Below are positions 59,086 to 64,000 of a stretch of 64,000 nucleotides of DNA, piece after piece (the first letter of the stretch is position 1; every line of letters starts with the position of its first letter). The notes under the pieces are model-generated. The model saw only the letters and a program-made list of their open reading frames with translations, did not search any database and was not told where the DNA came from. Both the position numbers and the translations under genes were made by a program. Source of the stretch: Carnegiea gigantea (Eukaryota; Streptophyta; Magnoliopsida; Caryophyllales; Cactaceae); NCBI GenBank assembly GCA_029747015.1, contig JAKOGI010001339.1:62001-126000 (forward strand). Direction: 5' to 3'.

Positions 59086-59650
59086 CTATATATACTTTGC
59101 CATGTATGGAATTCTTTGTTTATACTTATACAATGATTTATAGGAGAAGGAGCATTAAAGAGAACATAGTCCCTTGGAATGGTTTATGGAGACTCATCAG
59201 GTAAAAAAGGATCGTACCATGAATCGACGATAAAGAAATGTGTGGTATGTGCATTTATACACTTATGGTAATTTGCATAAAGTATGTCACTACTTAATAC
59301 ATACGTAAATAACATAATGATAAATGTTGGTATCTATGGCCAATAATTTATATAAGATATTGCTATTGATATTCTCAAATGAAAAACGGGTGCTTCAGAA
59401 GTGGTATTCTCTGAAGCCACAGTGTCGGCTGAGACTTTTGCTTATCATGAGTTGATGGGACATAAAAGTACTGGGAGGGTTAGAGGAGTTAGGTCTGGAG
59501 TAATCTCTAATTAACTTAATACCAAACATAATTGTCAAAGCAGAACTGAACCTTCAGATTCTAGCACAGTGATTCTACTACTAAAAGAGGTTCAATCCTT
59601 GCGCCAAGAGGTCATTTACTTAAAGTCTTAACGAACTGATGATGCGCATG

Positions 59651-61564
59651 TTCTATCTCAGGTCATTTTTAAACCATGGTTTTATTACTTCGTATTAAGT
59701 TGTCATAATCAAAAATAGATAATGAATACATGTACACTTTGGATAAGGTCGATGTTAATTTCTTTACTTGGTTTGTGATTAGGGTGATGATGTTGAAGAG
59801 AATCAAAGGAATAACACTCCCTTAGTTGGTGAACCCATAAGAGATACTTTGACAACTACGCATACATTAGCTAAGGATAATGAGGTATATATTAAGGATG
59901 CATGTCAAATTGAAAATACCACTGTATTAACAGATAAAGGTGGAGCTGCTCATACATCTAGGTTTCCTCATCTTCTAAACCAATTGAGTTCACATTCTGT
60001 ATGTGCATAAATGTGGTCTTCTCGTACAAAATCTTGTGTTTGGCTAATTTTTTTTTTTTAAACACTATCATACCTAATTTTGGGTATTTGCAGGTGAGTC
60101 AGCAAAGACGAAGTGCTGGAGGCAAAGAGAACATACAGGTGCAAATAAAACAAAACAACCACTTCTTTTTTATTTTATTACATTTAGCTTCATGTTGTGT
60201 CACTTGGGTAAAGATGACATTTACAATCATGATAGTTATGTTACAATTATGTTCTTATTAGCTATTTCGTCTTACACAATCATATCATTATCTGAGGACT
60301 AGTTTTATTTAGCTAAATTCACTTCAAGGAGTTAACAACTGCTGCATAACTCAAATCGGCAAGAAACATATTAGTGTGGCAAACAGGATGGGAAATTCCA
60401 CAATTGGCATGCCACAACCCCTTAATCTTGTAAATCAAGGAAGTCCTTTTTTTGTGCGTATAAACATAACATTGTAGCATAATGTAAAAACCTTGCACAG
60501 TTAACTTTTCGTTATTGAACTTTCTTTTCGATTTGTAATTTTATGTAGTCGTATGATCAAAAATCTATGGGGGAAGATACAAATGCTTCTAGTTACTCAA
60601 ATCAATCGAACATCCCTTGAAGGCTGAATTTTGACCAAAGAGAGCAGGCAAGACATTAAGTAATTTTCATTTGAGCAATTTAAAAAGCAGACTTGGAAGT
60701 GAAATACTTCTAGTGCCTATTATTTAAGCAATTTATATAATTTGGTAATTATTTGATTATTATTTTCATTTAGTTGAAACACATCCAGGGAGTTAGTAAG
60801 GGCGATCGCTTAACTTCTATGCCTTCACCTTTTTTAAGAGAACTTATGTGCTCTAGGGTAATTAATCCATATGCAATAGCGCAAGTGCATGTTTTTTTTT
60901 CCTTAATATGATATTTGTTAAATTGGAATAGATTATTCAACTTATTTGGTTGTTTTTATTATTTTAAGGACAACTTTACTCACCCATAATCACTCCTCAT
61001 ATGAGGAGATGAATCGTTTGCCTCTTAACTTTACAAATTCAAAGAGCACTCGAGTTAAATTTGGGACTTGTAATGATGGTGTCACCCTGAATGATGAGAT
61101 TTCTGGAGATGGCTGTTGGAGACTTGTAAGAACTGCACATAATCAACAAGCACAAAATCTGATCAACGGACAAAAGAGGAAGGAGGTAGATACTTCTAAT
61201 TTTTAGCCAAGTATCAATTTGCCTAAAAAGCAAGCAAATAAGACACTGCACAATCAAGTAAATCATTATTGAAAGATATTATGGACTGTATACTTCCAGT
61301 GTATCTTAACTCTTGTATTGGTTTTCTATGTTTTTCTTACTTCAAGTATCCTCACCAAATTATTTCATTTGAATGAATCTTAAGTGTGGTCGTGTTGAGA
61401 TAGAAAAGTTAGTCGATAAGGTGATCAAGGAAAATCCAGACACGGTGAGAAGTTTCAGGAATCCAAAGAGAAGAGAGTTTGCTCATTGTTTCCAGGTGGC
61501 ATGGTATATAAATGCTTGTATATTCTTACATTTAAGGTTTACTTTGTCATTTACTTTGGGTTAA
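59651..61564 (+). other. CACTA 3' segment with unrecognised exon-like frames
   Basis: Several short + frames follow the second gene: a Glu/Thr-rich one (59785-59990), one reading VSQQRRSAGGKENIQ (60092-60138), one with EEMNRLPLNFTNSKSTRVKF (60991-61200), and one with GRVEIEKLVDKVIKENPDTV (61388-61500). They are separated by AT-rich, intron-like DNA and may be further exons of the second gene. I recognise no domain in them. Confidence 0.35.
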
Positions 61565-62409
61565 CTAAGTCTAAAGTTAAAACATCATTTATCGTAGGCC
61601 TATATTGAGGGTAAAAAAAAGGTAAACAAGAACTTATTGAGCAAGATTCTTTATAAGTTGTTCGCTACTATTTAGCAACCTGGTCTGATATGAGTATGCT
61701 ATTCATTTTCATTTAGGGTTTTGTGCATCTTTAATTGAACTCTATTGTGCATCTTTAGACTTGATTATACCGAGTCTACGTCTTAGTTAATCTCTTTGGT
61801 TATTTTTTCTAACAATTCATTTTTTCTGCGTGTTTCAATTGTCTAACAAGTTGCATTTCTAGAGGTAACATCCCTCAATGAAGAAAACAAAGATTGAGAT
61901 TTTTTTATATACTTTTGGACATTAAGCATGTCTTCAAAGTGTAATTTTAGGTAGTATATAGAACAATAAAATATTCAATTAGCTACCTCTAACAAAAAAA
62001 TTAGCAAGATGGATTCAAAACAATGCAAGAATATTTATTTTTGATTACCTTTGTCTTTTTTGCTGTGTCTATAATTAATTGTTTTCAGGTGTTAATATGT
62101 AATTTATTTAATTGATGTTTGATCTACTTTAATTTGTTGGTTTGTTAATTTTATTCATTTATGTAGGGTGATGCGCATTAGTAATTAGTATAAAACTTGT
62201 TAATTAAAAAAAGAACAATCGTATACAATTGTTTTATTTTTAACTTAATAAGTTTTATATTAATGATCAACATTAATTTTTTTTTAAAAACTAAGACAAT
62301 ACTAGTAACACTTTTAACTGTTGGAAAAATTATGACTTCTTACATCTTCTAGAGTAGGCATAGTGTAAAATGGCCACATATAAATTGTGAGTAATTAGTA
62401 CTTACTCCA
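61565..62409. other. CACTA 3' AT-rich non-coding region
   Basis: This is very AT-rich with no ORF and no recognisable element. It leads into the right subterminal repeats. Confidence 0.5.
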
Positions 62410-62585
62410 CATTTATAAGTGTGAAAAATATAGCTCTACCCGCATTTCCATTAAGTGTAGAGAACACTTCCAAACACTTAACTTCCCCCATATTTAGCCT
62501 AGGTGTGGACAACTGCTATTTCTAAACTTATAAGTGTGGTTATTAGCAAAATTAAATGTGGACGGAAGTAACCATTTTTGTAGTG
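62410..62585. repeat. CACTA right subterminal and terminal repeats
   Basis: TTATAAGTGTG (near 62413), TTAAGTGTAG (62451-62460), ACACTTAAC (near 62474), TAGGTGTGGAC (62500-62510), TTATAAGTGTGGT (62528-62540) and TTAAATGTGGAC (62552-62563) precede the terminal TTTTTGTAGTG. The same TTAAGTGTGG core occurs at the left end, mostly in both orientations. Confidence 0.75.
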
Positions 62586-64000
62586 TAAGTGCTGAATGCT
62601 GAATTGAGTTTGAACTTCTTTATGTGAAACTGGAAATTGCTTTACGGCTAATTCTTTTATAGGCGTGCTTTACCAAAATGAATGGTTATATGCTTTTTAA
62701 AAGTCAAATGACCTTATCCAGGCATTTTAGCCTTCTTGAGAATGAAAATGCCATTCTTGTGATACAATGAGAACTTTAATGCAAAATGTGTTTAAAGTGA
62801 GATGCATATGAAATTCTTTGGGCTAGGAGGATGGTGCTAAATATTTGGACACAAGTTTAGGGAACAGACTTGGTATGTGAGAACCCTAATTCTTAGGGAG
62901 TAGATCCAGAAGTGGGAATCCTAGAAGACCCTGATGAAGATAATGGTGCATTGATTATAGAATCCCCGGGGATAATATGAAGGGCGAGTGTATATCTCCC
63001 CTAGGCAAATGTAGATATCCCCTATGAACACGAATATAAGAATCTGATCTCCCTCGAAATGATTTCATACCTGTTATGTGATAAAAACTCCTCGTTCGAG
63101 GACTATGCTAGTGCAAAGATTTAGAAAAGTGCATGTATTCTTCAAAAGAGCTTTTACTGAGTTGCAATTGATTTTCCTATGAATAACGACTGTTCTGTAA
63201 AAGCTTACTTCAGTTTAAGTAATAGTCCTGAGCTTTGTGCGTTAATTCAAATCATTTATTCAAAAGAATCTCACTTAGTTGTTTTAATTGGACTCCTTGA
63301 TGATAGGTGTTTATATGTGAACTGAGTACTCCATTGTTCTCCACACCTGAATTTGTGCGCAAGTCAGTTTACTTTTGAGTCTAGTATGCCTGCTATGTGA
63401 TGTTAAGCAACTGATCGTTACTACTAAGCCACAAGAGATATAGTTTAGGCCATATAGAACTCTTGTGCATGAAATAGAAGGAGATTAATGATATCTTTTT
63501 AGTGTTGATGGTTATTAAGGTAATAATGAATATGGGAGACCTTATGGATTATTACGTGATATTAAATATCAAAACATTTGTGATTGTTACTAAAAAGGTA
63601 TTACATGCAACTGTTTTAAATTTCTTGGGGTTAAGGATTATTCACTGAATGTGTGTTAACTCATCCACTCTCTATTCCCCCTTTTCTCTAGGTTCTTAAA
63701 TGACAAATAACAATCAGTTCATGAGAGTCAAGTTGAAATCTCCCTTTCACTTGGGAAGCAGGAACTATGTGGATGTATCCGTTTATTCATGAGCTGAATG
63801 TTGCAATATGATGTATCCTTAGATTTCTAAATATATGTAAATAAAGTACTTTGGTTTATATATTCAATATTAAATAGTAGTTTCTCTGAATGGCCATATG
63901 GACCAAACCATTTGAATAGTAGGTTGTTTGGTTTAGTTTGAGTTAGTTATTTTTGGGATGTAAACTCCAGTGCTTCGGATGTTTGATCCGTTAAGTTGTA
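62586..64000 (+). repeat. LTR-C of gypsy array, right part (runs off the window)
   Basis: It resumes at the TAA duplication and follows LTR-B from about 43283 to about 44663. By comparison with LTR-B, about 255 nt of the LTR lie beyond the window. The MITE site is empty here (GATATTAAATATC near 63560). Confidence 0.87.

Larger units (their letters stand above)
56490..59650 (+). pseudogene. Second CACTA gene, plant Transposase_24 type
   Basis: Exon-like pieces follow the order of the plant transposase family PF03004 (Ptta/En/Spm). These are PLKRIMVPLNNLLQPIKKAG with NCKDWRLVP (56520-56700), a KEALYNLEKSKRPSAIDD segment followed by a stop and then GLVDYFFSEKFQ (56890-57008), and KRARGKQLHAHISGSQSFA (57297-57353). 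After a repeat-bearing gap come a PLEWF-like piece (59170-59190) and AYHELMGHKSTGRVRGVRSG (59440-59500), with a Leu-rich EVQSLRQEVIYLKS end (59588-59630). The family is the counterpart of En/Spm TNPA-like genes. A stop before GLVDYF and another at about 59512 suggest decay; introns explain the other gaps. Confidence 0.65.

Overview
The window is plant nuclear DNA, most likely from a eudicot with a repeat-rich genome. The evidence is one fragment of a plant-type poly(A)-binding protein gene with GT-AG introns, surrounded by plant transposable elements: a Sirevirus-like Ty1/copia element, a chromovirus-like Ty3/gypsy derivative, a gag-only LTR element, an L1-type LINE, Tourist-like MITEs and a TNP2-type CACTA transposon. 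I see no tRNA, rRNA, CRISPR array or operon. The species cannot be named from what is visible.

Layout. 1-6660: minus-strand PABP gene (exon 1 at 5946-6183, exon 2 at 669-787; later exons lie outside the window), its promoter, and a young gag-only LTR element (1292-5169) inside intron 1. 6651-7863: an AT-rich MITE-like element in the PABP upstream region. 7969-about 26000: a decayed minus-strand L1-type LINE broken by two later insertions. The first is a gypsy solo LTR (8401-21897) that itself carries a full 10.8-kb copia element (10633-21443). The second is a solo LTR (22170-23333) of the same gag-only family that sits in the PABP intron. 26000-33583: possible hAT remnant, AT-rich repeats, and a badly decayed copia element (27888-about 32750) whose gag is split by a 1.3-kb insertion.

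33584-64000: a tandem LTR-INT-LTR-INT-LTR array of a non-coding gypsy derivative (LARD-like), with LTRs of about 3.2-3.3 kb. LTR-A carries a composite MITE block (36113-37408); the matching site is empty in LTR-B and LTR-C. LTR-C is split by a 14.2-kb CACTA transposon (48405-62585) holding a decayed TNP2-type transposase gene and a second gene of the plant Transposase_24 type.

How the parts relate. The PABP gene is the only recognisable host gene. The rest is a record of insertions whose order can be read from target-site duplications and from paralogous empty sites within the window. Nearly all element coding regions are broken. The exceptions are the two gag ORFs: 480 codons in the gag-only element, and about 586 codons in the Sirevirus-like element. 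The most unusual object is the gag-only element. Its two LTRs differ at about three positions by eye, its gag ORF runs 80 codons into the 3' LTR, the LTR starts with a perfect 10-bp-stem hairpin that is also coding, and its leader holds a 72-bp-period array of GC-rich hairpins.
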